NCBI RefSeq assembly: GCF_030506325.1
Contig: NZ_CP120683.1
Coordinates: forward strand, 2,604,001 to 2,668,000
DNA length: 64,000 nt
Source of the DNA: Tunicatimonas pelagia
GTDB lineage: Bacteria; Bacteroidota; Bacteroidia; Cytophagales; Cyclobacteriaceae
Direction of reading: 5' to 3'
A model generated the notes under the pieces. That model was not told where the DNA came from. It searched no databases and saw only the letters and a program-made list of their open reading frames with translations. The position numbers and the translations under genes are program-made. Below are positions 43,543-51,921 of the stretch, one piece after another (within the stretch, counting starts at the first letter, position 1; every line of letters starts with the position of its first letter).

Positions 43543-43674
43543 AAGAATTTCGTTTTGTTTCTTGTAGGATGCCGTGACTATCTAAATTCCACACCGAACC
43601 ATAAAAAAAATTTTTTTCGTTACATCTGTGGAATCAGAAAGGTATTTGCATCCTGTTAGTGTAGTTGCCGTTGT

Positions 43675-44232
43675 ATGCTCTTCAAACGCCGTAAAAATAA
43701 AGCTCTGGACGATGTTCAGTTGTTACGTAAGTATCAGCTAACGGGTGAACTCCCGGTGCTGGGTGAGCTTTACGAGCGATATATGTCGCCGGTGTACGGG
43801 GTGTGCCTGAAATATTTTAAGAATAAAGAAGATAGCCAAGATGCGGTGATGCAAATCTTCGAAAAACTGGTTGACCGATTGCTCACCGAAGAAGTGCGAG
43901 ACTTTAAACCCTGGCTTTACGTGGTAACGCGCAACTACTGCCTAATGCAATTACGAAAAACCAAAGTACAGCAGGTACCGATTAATGGGCATACGGATTA
44001 TCTGGCGGAAGAAGAGAGCGAAAATTTATCCGAAGAGCAATGGCAGCTACTTTCGCAGGGCATGGATCAACTACCGACTGAGCAACAGCAGTGCTTGCAG
44101 CTATTTTACTTACAACAGCAGTCGTATCAGACCATTGCTGAGCAGACGGGCTACGAATTAAAACAGGTGAAAAGCCATATCCAGAACGGAAGGCGTAATT
44201 TGAAAATTTTTGTGGAGAAACATCATGAATAA
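43675..44232 (+). CDS. ECF-type RNA polymerase sigma factor
   Basis: 185 residues. Region 2 (LGELYERYMSPVYGVCLKYF, KEDSQDAVMQIFEKL) and region 4 (LPTEQQQCLQLFYLQQQSYQ, TIAEQTGYELKQVKSHIQNG) are both present, joined by an acidic linker with no region 3. It is expected to direct polymerase to envelope genes. Its stop overlaps the start of the anti-sigma-like gene, and it is divergent from the second VWA gene, a probable regulon member. Confidence 0.93.
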   Translation: MLFKRRKNKALDDVQLLRKYQLTGELPVLGELYERYMSPVYGVCLKYFKNKEDSQDAVMQIFEKLVDRLLTEEVRDFKPWLYVVTRNYCLMQLRKTKVQQVPINGHTDYLAEEESENLSEEQWQLLSQGMDQLPTEQQQCLQLFYLQQQSYQTIAEQTGYELKQVKSHIQNGRRNLKIFVEKHHE

Positions 44233-45514
44233 GCCACAGTACGATATTGACGAGGCCTGGGTGCAACGCTATCTAGAGGGAAAACTCTCGGAAGAAGAGC
44301 AGAACTGGCTCAAAGCAAACCCTTTTGAAGCGGAAGCTTTGGAAGGGCTAGCCGAGGTTCCTAATTGGCAGCAAGATATAGCCAGCTTACAACGGCAGTT
44401 GCAAGAACGTACCCACCAGCGAGCTACGCTTTGGGTGACCTACGGACGCTACGCGGCAGCAGTAGCCGTTCTTCTCACCACTAGTTGGCTCATTTACCGA
44501 ACCACTCTTACTGAGGCTCCGGTTGAACAACTATCTTACGAAGTACAATCAGATGCTTCGGCAGCTCCCGAAGAGGCACCGATAGCGTTAGTTATTCCCA
44601 AAAAGGTAGAAGGCGAAAAGGCTACTTCCGTAGTAAGTAACCCTCTACTTAGCCAGCCTAATCAAGAAATAAAACCTGTTCTGGTACCGGAACAAGAAAC
44701 CATTGCTTTACTTGAACCAGCAGCAACTCCAGCTATGCCCGAGATAATGGCCGACGAAGAGACAGCCGATGTTTTGGAAGAAGAAGTAAACCGTATTGAT
44801 GCTGAACCAGCATTATCTCATGATTATCAGACGAGGGCAAAGCAGTCTAGATTTACTGAACCGGCTGATAAGTTTGGTCATCAAATCGCCCGCCACCAAG
44901 TTACTGGCCAGATCAGTAATCGTCAAATTATTGGCTCAGTCTATTCATTAGAAGATCGGATGCCAATTCCCGGAGCCAATGTTCATGTAAAGGGTACAAT
45001 CGTCAACACCATTACTGATGTAAATGGGCAGTTTCAGGTAATTGTGCCAGACAGCAGTAGTGAATTAGTAGTCAGTTCTATTGGCTACCAGTCCGAAGAA
45101 ATAGCAATAAACCAGCATGGCTCTTTAGCCGTCCAACTTGAGGAAGATACGCAAGCATTAAGCGAAGTAGTGATTGTTGGGTACGGAACGCAAGGAAAAA
45201 AATCTACCCTTTCCCAACCAGCTCAACCCCTACCTTCACAAAAGGCGTTTCGCACCTACTTGCAAGAGAACCTTCAGTACCCGGAGAAAGCCCAACAGCA
45301 AGGTATCGAAGGCAATGTGAAGGTACAATTTACGGTGAAAGCTGACGGAGAACTAACGGATTTTACTATTAAAAAGAGCTTAGGCTACGGCTGCGATGAA
45401 GAAGCAATCCGGCTCATTCAAGCTGGACTAGGCTGGCAACCCGCCCTTCAGGAAGGGAAATTGCAAGATCAGAAAGTGATGGTAAAAGTACGGTTTAGGT
45501 TGCCTAATAAATAG
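44225..45514 (+). CDS. Anti-sigma-like membrane protein with carboxypeptidase-regulatory and TonB C-terminal domains
   Basis: 429 residues from ATG 44225, overlapping the sigma stop by 8 bp. The N-terminal ~75 residues (IDEAWVQRYLEGKLSEEEQN, acidic, helical) sit in the cytoplasm where they could hold the sigma factor. One membrane segment follows (~80-97, YAAAVAVLLTTSWLIY), then a Pro/Glu-rich periplasmic linker. A CarboxypepD_reg domain (~233-315) ends with LSEVVIVGYGTQGKKS, and a TonB_C domain (~338-429, QGIEGNVKVQFTVKADGEL) closes it. The same TonB-receptor-like wording occurs in the divergent VWA protein. Which protein it contacts is inference. Confidence 0.87.
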   Translation: MNKPQYDIDEAWVQRYLEGKLSEEEQNWLKANPFEAEALEGLAEVPNWQQDIASLQRQLQERTHQRATLWVTYGRYAAAVAVLLTTSWLIYRTTLTEAPVEQLSYEVQSDASAAPEEAPIALVIPKKVEGEKATSVVSNPLLSQPNQEIKPVLVPEQETIALLEPAATPAMPEIMADEETADVLEEEVNRIDAEPALSHDYQTRAKQSRFTEPADKFGHQIARHQVTGQISNRQIIGSVYSLEDRMPIPGANVHVKGTIVNTITDVNGQFQVIVPDSSSELVVSSIGYQSEEIAINQHGSLAVQLEEDTQALSEVVIVGYGTQGKKSTLSQPAQPLPSQKAFRTYLQENLQYPEKAQQQGIEGNVKVQFTVKADGELTDFTIKKSLGYGCDEEAIRLIQAGLGWQPALQEGKLQDQKVMVKVRFRLPNK

Positions 45515-45892
45515 GATGCTATGCTCAGTGAGTAGTTGTACAACCTTAGGCCGGTAGTTCTATTTTACCAATCGCTATAACATTCGCTTTACTAAATTTA
45601 TTGATAGTTTTTAGGAATAGACTAGACTTTCAAGGATTACTGCTTGAGTAGTAAAACACAACGGATACTACTATTTTAGTACCCGTAGGGATATACGAAC
45701 GCTACTATAACGCAAATGTACGTATATTGTGTATCCAAGTGTTATGTGCAATATAGACTACTGAAATAACTTGTAAATGGCAACTCATTATCAAAGCAAT
45801 TACAGAACTTTAACCAGAATTAAGCTCCAAAAAGCTTATAAAAATGCAACTGACAAATGAGTTTCTATCAATTCTATTAACAAAAATATAAA
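45515..45892. other. Intergenic gap before the AraC-type regulator
   Basis: AT-rich, no gene seen. It contains 'ctataacgcaaatg' and 'gtgttatgtgcaatat', which look like the two halves of a loose inverted pair ~35 bp apart. I could not support an integron attC or a known operator. The promoter of the regulator gene should be here. Confidence 0.45.
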
Positions 45893-47053
45893 GTGGGCGT
45901 ACTAATAACATTTATTAATATAGCCATTTTTCAAGGTGTCGTTTTAGCAACGATCATTTTAGTCTCTCCACTATTTAAAAGCAAAGCAAATAAGTACTTA
46001 GCGTATGCAGTTTTTTCATTGTCTGCCCTGCTCTTAGTTCTAGTTTTTGACTCAACCGGGCTTTATAAAACCATACCCACTTTACAACTACTACAATCAA
46101 TAAGCCTGGAGGTGATTTTTCCTGTATTCATTTTTCTGTTTATCGCTCATCAAGTAAAACATTCGATCATATTATCTAAAAGAAGGTTTTTGTTGTTTTG
46201 CCCTTTTCTGTACATAGCTAGCCTGAATATCACAACAGACCTAACAATCCTGGATAACTTTGATGTACTCCCTTATTATGTCAAGCTAACGGTTCAAATC
46301 CTGTGGATAATAGAAGTGATAATAGCGGTAGTGTTCATACCCTTAGTTTTAATTAGTGCCTTCTTACTGATTAAAAAATCAGAAAATGTACAAGAAAAAA
46401 AATGGCTTACTTATCTATGGGCTTCTGTTTTCTTTATTTTTTCTGTATTTTCTGTCACCATCCTCCTTGCTGTATTCATGAGGTTTGATATTATGCCTAC
46501 AATGAGAGTACTCGGCTTATTGAGTGCCGTGTTAATTCACTGGATTGTATTTACAGGTATTTATAAATTTAAACTTGCAGACGATCAGAAAGAAATAAAA
46601 GCATTGATCAAGAATAAGAAAGAGCAGCGTATCAATATTCCTAACCACGTACCAGAAGAATCAGAAGTGAATAATGTAAAAGGGGAATTCCTGTCTGAAG
46701 ACAATATTTATTTTAAAAAGCTAGTACGCCTTTGCGAAAGCGATCAAATTTATCGAGATCCCTCGTTGGACAGGGAAAAAGTGGCTGAGATGTTAGGTAT
46801 AAGTTCTGGTTATGTTTCTCAACTAGTTAATTCAATTACCAAGGATAATTTTATCAATTACATTAACCGTTACCGAGTAGAAGATGTGAAAACCCTCATT
46901 GTGGATAAAGAATTTGACAATTATAGCTTATTGGCCATAGGATTGGAATGTGGATTTTCTTCAAAGACCACTTTTTACAATTCATTTAAGAAAATCACCG
47001 GAATGACCCCAAATGCTTACCGTAAAACGCAAAAAACAAGTTCCAATTTGTAA
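45893..47053 (+). CDS. AraC family regulator with membrane N-terminal half
   Basis: 386 residues from a GTG start; no better ATG lies nearby. The first ~225 residues hold about seven hydrophobic segments, a layout common in Bacteroidota where the DNA-binding domain is tethered to the membrane. The C-terminal ~100 (DREKVAEMLGISSGYVSQLV, ...CGFSSKTTFYNSFKKITGMTPNAYRK) is the double helix-turn-helix of the AraC family. It heads a run of same-strand genes with an outer-membrane-like protein and an M23 lipoprotein, which it may control. The base composition here appears more AT-rich than in the flanking genes. Confidence 0.92.
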   Translation: MGVLITFINIAIFQGVVLATIILVSPLFKSKANKYLAYAVFSLSALLLVLVFDSTGLYKTIPTLQLLQSISLEVIFPVFIFLFIAHQVKHSIILSKRRFLLFCPFLYIASLNITTDLTILDNFDVLPYYVKLTVQILWIIEVIIAVVFIPLVLISAFLLIKKSENVQEKKWLTYLWASVFFIFSVFSVTILLAVFMRFDIMPTMRVLGLLSAVLIHWIVFTGIYKFKLADDQKEIKALIKNKKEQRINIPNHVPEESEVNNVKGEFLSEDNIYFKKLVRLCESDQIYRDPSLDREKVAEMLGISSGYVSQLVNSITKDNFINYINRYRVEDVKTLIVDKEFDNYSLLAIGLECGFSSKTTFYNSFKKITGMTPNAYRKTQKTSSNL

Positions 47054-47141
47054 AGAGTAGAGCTATCGGAACCTTGTACTTACTGTTCTTCCATAAGTTT
47101 GCTTAACAAATTCATCGTTAAGTTTTACATAAAAGATTAAA

Positions 47142-47849
47142 ATGGTTCGAATAAAACATTTACTAGTAATTGCTAGCTTTTTTGTTACCAGTATCTCATT
47201 AGCTCAGAATACATCATTCAAAAATAGCATTGGTGTTAGGGCTGGGTATAGTTTGGGAGCTTATAAAAACCTGATATTGTCTCCTGTTGTACTCTATAAC
47301 TATGAGACCGACGTTTTTGAGATCAACTACTTGCGATACAAAAAAAATGGCAGGATCATGGAGTTCAATTTACAACATTGGGATTCAGCATTAGAATCTG
47401 AAAAAATTCCGGCACTAAATCTAGATTACCGTAGCGATAGACTATGGTTTAGCTACTTGTATCCGGTGACCAATCAAAACAATTGGGCAGGACATGTTGG
47501 CTTCTCCCTTCAAACGATTGGAGTAGCATTCGGAGAGTTGGTGGCCGCTGAACTTCAACAAAAAATCTCTGTGGCCGGAAGGGTTAACTTTCAACTACAT
47601 GACCGACATGCCATAAATTCGCAATTATCAGTTCCTCTTTTACTTTTCGTTTTTGGAAATTTGGATACCGATTTTTATCCTTCTCACCGATACCAAGGCT
47701 ATATTTTTAACGTAGCCTATCACTACTCACTATCAAACAGGTTTGACCTCGTTGCACAATTTCACTCTCGTTATGACAGGTTAAAATCAGAAAATATTTT
47801 TAGAGAATTACAAAATCGAGTTGCCATAGGGGTCGACTTTAAATTTTAA
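47142..47849 (+). CDS. Putative outer-membrane beta-barrel protein
   Basis: 235 residues with signal peptide MVRIKHLLVIASFFVTSISLAQ. The body alternates polar and aromatic residues in short strands (IGVRAGYSLGAYKN, LWFSYLYPV, GHVGFSLQTIGVAFGELV) and ends RVAIGVDFKF, a C-terminal phenylalanine typical of outer-membrane barrels. No family recognised with confidence. It is 88 bp after the AraC-type gene and 5 bp before the M23 gene. Confidence 0.7.
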   Translation: MVRIKHLLVIASFFVTSISLAQNTSFKNSIGVRAGYSLGAYKNLILSPVVLYNYETDVFEINYLRYKKNGRIMEFNLQHWDSALESEKIPALNLDYRSDRLWFSYLYPVTNQNNWAGHVGFSLQTIGVAFGELVAAELQQKISVAGRVNFQLHDRHAINSQLSVPLLLFVFGNLDTDFYPSHRYQGYIFNVAYHYSLSNRFDLVAQFHSRYDRLKSENIFRELQNRVAIGVDFKF

Positions 47850-47854
47850 TAGAC

Positions 47855-48569
47855 ATGCAATACTCAATAAACAGCATCCGTTTCGTCTTATTCATATGTA
47901 TTCTATTTGCTTGCTACGGATGCGAGGATATACTAATAGGAGACGAAGGAACACTGGAAGAAAATATTTACTTACACTATCAGACCAAAACTGATTTAGA
48001 AATACCCTTTGAAAAGGAATGGTATATATTTAATGGCGGCAGAACCCATAAAGACGGCGGCCATCATTTTTGTTACCTACAGATTAGGGCAACGATATGC
48101 CGTAGATGCTGTTGTGTATGTAAACGGTAAATCTTTTGCCGGAGACGGAAGCCAAAATGAGGATTACTATTGTTTTGGAATGCCTTTATATGCGCCCAGT
48201 GCAGGTAAGGTGATAGAAGTAGAGAATAGTATTGAAGACAATGTACCCGGCGAAGTGAACGATGAAGACGACTTAGCTGCTGGAAATTACGTAATGATAG
48301 ATCATCTAAACGGAGAATACTCTATTCTAGCGCATTTTAAGAAAGGTACAATAGTAGTTTCTGTAGGTGACACCGTAGTTTCAGGACAAGCGTTGGGGCA
48401 AACTGGTAATAGCGGAAACTCTACTGAAGCGCATTTACATTATCAATTACAAAACTCATCTGATTCGCAAAATAGCACAGGTGTACCGGCCCAATTCAAA
48501 AATTATTATGCAGATGATGTATTCATCAATAAAGGAGAACTTACGAAAGGCCAACTTGTAAGAAAATAA
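47855..48569 (+). pseudogene. M23-type peptidase lipoprotein with a single-base frameshift
   Basis: The frame from ATG 47855 (leader MQYSINSIRFVLFICILFAC) is open to ...WYIFNGGRTHKDGGHHF and then breaks. A second frame carries on at once with VTYRLGQRYAVDAVVYVNGK and runs to 48569. The break sits in a run of five T (48067-48071); four T would join both frames into a ~237-residue protein. The conserved His and Asp of the M23 zinc site fall on opposite sides of it, and the HLH motif (EAHLHYQL) is near the end. Either the gene is off, the tract is phase-variable, or the base is a sequencing error. Confidence 0.8.
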
Positions 48570-48767
48570 TATTTGACAGCAAAGCAGTAAAAGTAAAGTA
48601 TACCAGCATTGTAGCGGTAAGCGTACGGCCAAACAGTAATAAAAGAAAGGTTTTAGGCTCGTATCAGAATTTGTGTATAACCGGAAAATTCATGTATCGA
48701 AATCGCCTACTTTTCATATACCAACCGTTATAGCCAATAGCAATACGACCTGTCAAATTTCATTTCT
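48570..48767. other. Spacer between the M23 gene and the fic operator
   Basis: No gene, hairpin or repeat recognised in this AT-rich stretch. Confidence 0.4.
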
Positions 48768-48814
48768 TGCGGTGATAAAACGAATTAATCACCGCAAAAA
48801 TGCGGTGATTAATT
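48768..48814 (+). promoter_or_regulatory. Triple GCGGTGAT operator upstream of fic
   Basis: A perfect inverted repeat with 14-bp arms (AATTAATCACCGCA at 48783-48796 and TGCGGTGATTAATT at 48801-48814, loop AAAA) is preceded by a third half-site TGCGGTGAT at 48768-48776. The downstream arm ends 2 bp before a TATATTTG promoter box. The Fic protein itself has a C-terminal winged-helix-like end, so autoregulation is a natural reading. Confidence 0.8.
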
Positions 48815-48816
48815 GA

Positions 48817-48824
48817 TATATTTG
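48817..48824 (+). promoter_or_regulatory. Promoter -7 box of fic (TATATTTG)
   Basis: Perfect match to the Bacteroidota TAnnTTTG -7 consensus, 20 bp before the fic ATG and immediately beside the palindrome. I see no TTTG -33 element at the usual distance, as that place is taken by the operator. Confidence 0.6.
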
Positions 48825-48844
48825 TCGCATAATTGGTTGGTGCA

Positions 48845-49942
48845 ATGGCAAGATACATTTACGAACACAAAAATTGGACAGACTTTACCTGGGATGATAA
48901 AGCCATTAATGCGATACTCGGCGAAGTTCGGTTAATGCAAGGCAAAATTATCGGGCAAATGAACGCTTTAGGGTTTTTTGCCAAAGAAGAAGCCACACTT
49001 ACCTCCCTAACCTTAGACGTAGTAAAATCATCTGAAATAGAAGGCGAATTGCTCAACTACGAACAAGTACGCTCATCCATTGCCAGACGTTTAGGTATCA
49101 ACACCGCTGGGCTTGTACCGAGTAGCCGACACATAGAAGGCATTGTAGAAATGATGCTTGATGCCACCCAACGCTATAAATTACCTTTAACCGAAAAACG
49201 TTTATTTGGTTGGCATGCGGCACTTTTCCCAACAGGATATAGCGGACCTTATAAAATAGAAGTGGGCAGATATCGGACAGGCAAAATACAAATAGTTTCG
49301 GGGGCAATGGGGAAAGAAAAAGTGCATTACGAAGCCGTAAAACCAGAACTTGTAAAAACGGAGATGGATAAATTTTTAAATTGGTTCAACAATGACAATA
49401 CGCTTGATACTGTTCTAAAGGCTGCCATTGCCCACTTTTGGTTTATCATCATTCACCCATTTGATGACGGAAACGGTCGAATTGGTCGTGCTATAACCGA
49501 TATGTTGCTGGCTCGCGCCGAAAATAGTGGTGAACGTTTTTACAGTATGTCGAGCCAAATTTTAGTAGAGCGCAAACGCTATTACAAAATATTACAGAAA
49601 GTACAACATAGTACAGGTAACATTACTGAGTGGATCGAGTGGTTTTTACATTGCCTGAAAAACGCAATGCTTGCCACCGAAAACACGACACAAAAAATAT
49701 TGCAGAAAGCTGAATTTTGGAAACTGCACGAACAAACACCCATCAACGAACGACAACGCCTTATGCTCAATAAGCTCTTCGATGGATTTGAGGGGAAATT
49801 AAAAACCTCAAAATGGGCAAAAATCACCAAAACTTCTACCGATACTGCTTTGCGCGATATAAAGGATTTGGTAGAAAAGGGCATCTTAAAACCAACCAAT
49901 GAAGGAGGCCGAAGTGCCAATTATAAATTGGTTGACCTTTAA
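48845..49942 (+). CDS. Fic family protein (AMPylase-type), DUF4172 N-terminus
   Basis: 365 residues from ATG 48845; an in-frame TTG at 48833 is less likely. The N-terminal ~90 residues resemble DUF4172 and carry the inhibitory motif S62-S-E-I-E66-G67 (class II, before the catalytic core). The Fic loop HPFDDGNGRIGR begins at His204. The last ~60 residues (KTSKWAKITKTSTDTALRDI...) look like a winged helix. Fic proteins transfer AMP or another nucleotide part to protein hydroxyls, and here the enzyme is expected to be self-restrained. It is alone, with its own operator. Target unknown. Confidence 0.92.
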   Translation: MARYIYEHKNWTDFTWDDKAINAILGEVRLMQGKIIGQMNALGFFAKEEATLTSLTLDVVKSSEIEGELLNYEQVRSSIARRLGINTAGLVPSSRHIEGIVEMMLDATQRYKLPLTEKRLFGWHAALFPTGYSGPYKIEVGRYRTGKIQIVSGAMGKEKVHYEAVKPELVKTEMDKFLNWFNNDNTLDTVLKAAIAHFWFIIIHPFDDGNGRIGRAITDMLLARAENSGERFYSMSSQILVERKRYYKILQKVQHSTGNITEWIEWFLHCLKNAMLATENTTQKILQKAEFWKLHEQTPINERQRLMLNKLFDGFEGKLKTSKWAKITKTSTDTALRDIKDLVEKGILKPTNEGGRSANYKLVDL

Positions 49943-49978
49943 TTAGCACAATCACGGGCTATGATATTGTATAAGCGC

Positions 49979-50008
49979 GATGTGATGTGATGTGATGTGA
50001 TGTGATGT
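49979..50008. repeat. GATGT pentanucleotide tandem repeat (6 units)
   Basis: Six perfect consecutive GATGT units in the 80-bp gap between convergent fic and an outer-membrane protein gene. It is not in a coding frame. Such repeats can change length by slippage. Confidence 0.9.
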
Positions 50009-50022
50009 AATCTAAAGCTAGA

Positions 50023-50922
50023 TTAATGAATAACCCGCAACCCGAAGTTAAAGGTTTGTCCGGCACCTTCGCCGGGGCTACCCAGCCAGAAGTTGGTGTA
50101 AAGTAGTTCGCCCTCCAGTAAACCGGGAATAAGCTGGTACTTTGCACCTAAGCCAGCTTGGGAAAAGAAGGAACTGGCAACCTTAAAACGGTTGGCACTC
50201 ATATTATTTTCGTCCTGAAAGTCTTCCACGTGCTTCACCCAAGCTTCCAGTGAAGTATATAGAGTTAACCTTGGGTTGGGGAAATAATTAAAAAATACGG
50301 TGATGGGAGTCTCCACAAAAGCCCGGTTGCGGAAAGAATCCCGAGGAAACGATGTCCAGATTGACCCTCTAATGAATAACTGGGTACTGGAAGACAGCGG
50401 TATGTCGTAAAAGATTTCATTAATCCACAAGTATCGGTCAAACTCCAAAAATAAGAAGGGATTGGTAGCAGTAGGCTCTCGGCTTTCGGTATCGCTCGAG
50501 ATGGGAATCAGGAACGTACTTTGGATTGACAAGCGGGAAGCTCCCTCAAACGGAGCAATTTTGATTTTGGGCCCAACTCCCGTCAGACCAATTCGGTTGC
50601 GTTGCCCCTGGCTATCGCTAAAGTTTGCGTACTTTACCCAAACATCCAAGCCCAGCGAGTATTTAGGATTGATGCCGTACATAAACTGATTGATCGCTGT
50701 GGCGAATGTTTGTCGACCATCTATTCGCTGATCATCTTTCCGAAGCTGATCGTCAAAAGCTTTGGTTTGAGTGTAAACATTCGTAAAGTGTTTAAACTCC
50801 CACTGACCTCGGTTTAGCAGTATCGAAGGAGTGTACTCCTGCAAATTGGTTTGAGCTTGAACCGTTGGGCAAACAAGACTAACCAATAGTCCAATCGCTA
50901 TAAAATTGATAAAAGTTTTCAT
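50023..50922 (-). CDS. Putative outer-membrane protein
   Basis: 299 residues with signal peptide MKTFINFIAIGLLVSLVCPTVQAQ. The rest alternates strand-like segments (NPKYSLGLDVWVKYANF, QLFIRGSIWTSFPRD, SQAGLGAKYQLIPGLLEGEL) and ends FNFGLRVIH, as in beta-barrel outer-membrane proteins of Bacteroidota. No conserved family could be named. It lies 44 bp downstream of the Crp/Fnr regulator on the same strand and may be co-transcribed. Confidence 0.75.
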   Translation of the reverse strand: MKTFINFIAIGLLVSLVCPTVQAQTNLQEYTPSILLNRGQWEFKHFTNVYTQTKAFDDQLRKDDQRIDGRQTFATAINQFMYGINPKYSLGLDVWVKYANFSDSQGQRNRIGLTGVGPKIKIAPFEGASRLSIQSTFLIPISSDTESREPTATNPFLFLEFDRYLWINEIFYDIPLSSSTQLFIRGSIWTSFPRDSFRNRAFVETPITVFFNYFPNPRLTLYTSLEAWVKHVEDFQDENNMSANRFKVASSFFSQAGLGAKYQLIPGLLEGELLYTNFWLGSPGEGAGQTFNFGLRVIH

Positions 50923-50966
50923 ATGTTCAGATTAGTATAGCCCTGATTGTGAGGCCGACAGGTTTT

Positions 50967-51647
50967 TTATTTCAGAAGGTCTAAATCACGGATTAAAATC
51001 TTGCGACGGTCGAAGTTGATAATATTTTTTTCTTTCAACTCATTGAGAATGGTGGTTACCGTTTGTCGGGATGTTCCCGTGAGGCTAGCAATATCTTGGT
51101 GTTTCAGGTGATTCGGAATCATGGTTTCAAAGCCTACTTTACGGCCTTTTTCTTTCGCCATATCCCGTAAAAATTCTATCACCCGGGTACGGGCATCTTT
51201 AGAAACCAGCAATTCAATTCGTCGCTCCAGTTTCTGCATACGTTTACCCATCATCTTAAAAATACTCAAACTTAGCTCCTGGTTATCAGCCATCCGAGCC
51301 TGCAAGTCATCTAGGGTCATCGGACAAACTACAGTATCATTATCTAGCACTACCGCGAAATCGCGGTGGTTTTCTTCACCCGTCAGAGCCATTTCTCCAA
51401 ACACTTCGCCCGGAGTAAGAATAGTTTTCACGATTTCTTTTCCATCTTCCGAATACATTCCAATTTTTACTCGCCCCTGCTTGATGATGTATACATATTC
51501 CGACGGTTCGCCAATGGAATAGACATTATCTCCCTTTTGATACTCCCGATCTTCAATTTGATTATCTAGCTCTACAATCCGCTGGGGGCAGAAGATATTA
51601 ACAAAGTTTTCTTCTTCAAAGAACCAATAGTTTGTTTCAGCATTCAT
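50967..51647 (-). CDS. Crp/Fnr family transcription regulator
   Basis: 226 residues from ATG 51647, the usual length; the frame open to 51824 adds 59 atypical residues. The cyclic-nucleotide-binding-type beta-roll (KGDNVYSIGEPSEYVYIIKQ, PGEVFGEMALTGEENHRDF) is followed by a long dimer helix and the winged helix (HQDIASLTGTSRQTVTTILN). There is no Cys cluster, so it is not an oxygen-sensing Fnr. The FGEMAL region lacks the full cAMP-site wording, so the ligand is unknown. Confidence 0.93.
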   Translation of the reverse strand: MNAETNYWFFEEENFVNIFCPQRIVELDNQIEDREYQKGDNVYSIGEPSEYVYIIKQGRVKIGMYSEDGKEIVKTILTPGEVFGEMALTGEENHRDFAVVLDNDTVVCPMTLDDLQARMADNQELSLSIFKMMGKRMQKLERRIELLVSKDARTRVIEFLRDMAKEKGRKVGFETMIPNHLKHQDIASLTGTSRQTVTTILNELKEKNIINFDRRKILIRDLDLLK

Positions 51648-51921
51648 AGTGTAAGTGGTCAGCTTTCTGTAAGTAAGCCGAACGTAGTAACGTCGGCTAT
51701 TACACAAATTACCGATTTTTTTTACGAAGGGTTGCCTGTAATAACGTATGTTAAGGAAATGTAAATGGGCTGTGAGACTTTTGTGAAATTTATGAGAATC
51801 AATCTTACCAACCATTATCTGCATTAGCTGCCTATTTGATGATTTTAAGAATCTGTTGATTGACTGTATAGCTATTCCGCGAAATTCTTATGTTTGATAA
51901 ATCATCTCAACTACACGCATC

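Noticed and set aside
45700-45770. Possible integron attC-like pair (TATAACGC ... GTTATGTGC)
   Set aside because: The core does not fit GTTRRRY, no integrase is present and no second site bounds the following genes convincingly.
48009-48569. Separate gene starting at ATG 48009
   Set aside because: The ATG lies inside the upstream reading frame and the first ~20 residues are the out-of-frame copy of it. The protein has no signal peptide, unlike its family, so a frameshifted single gene explains it better.
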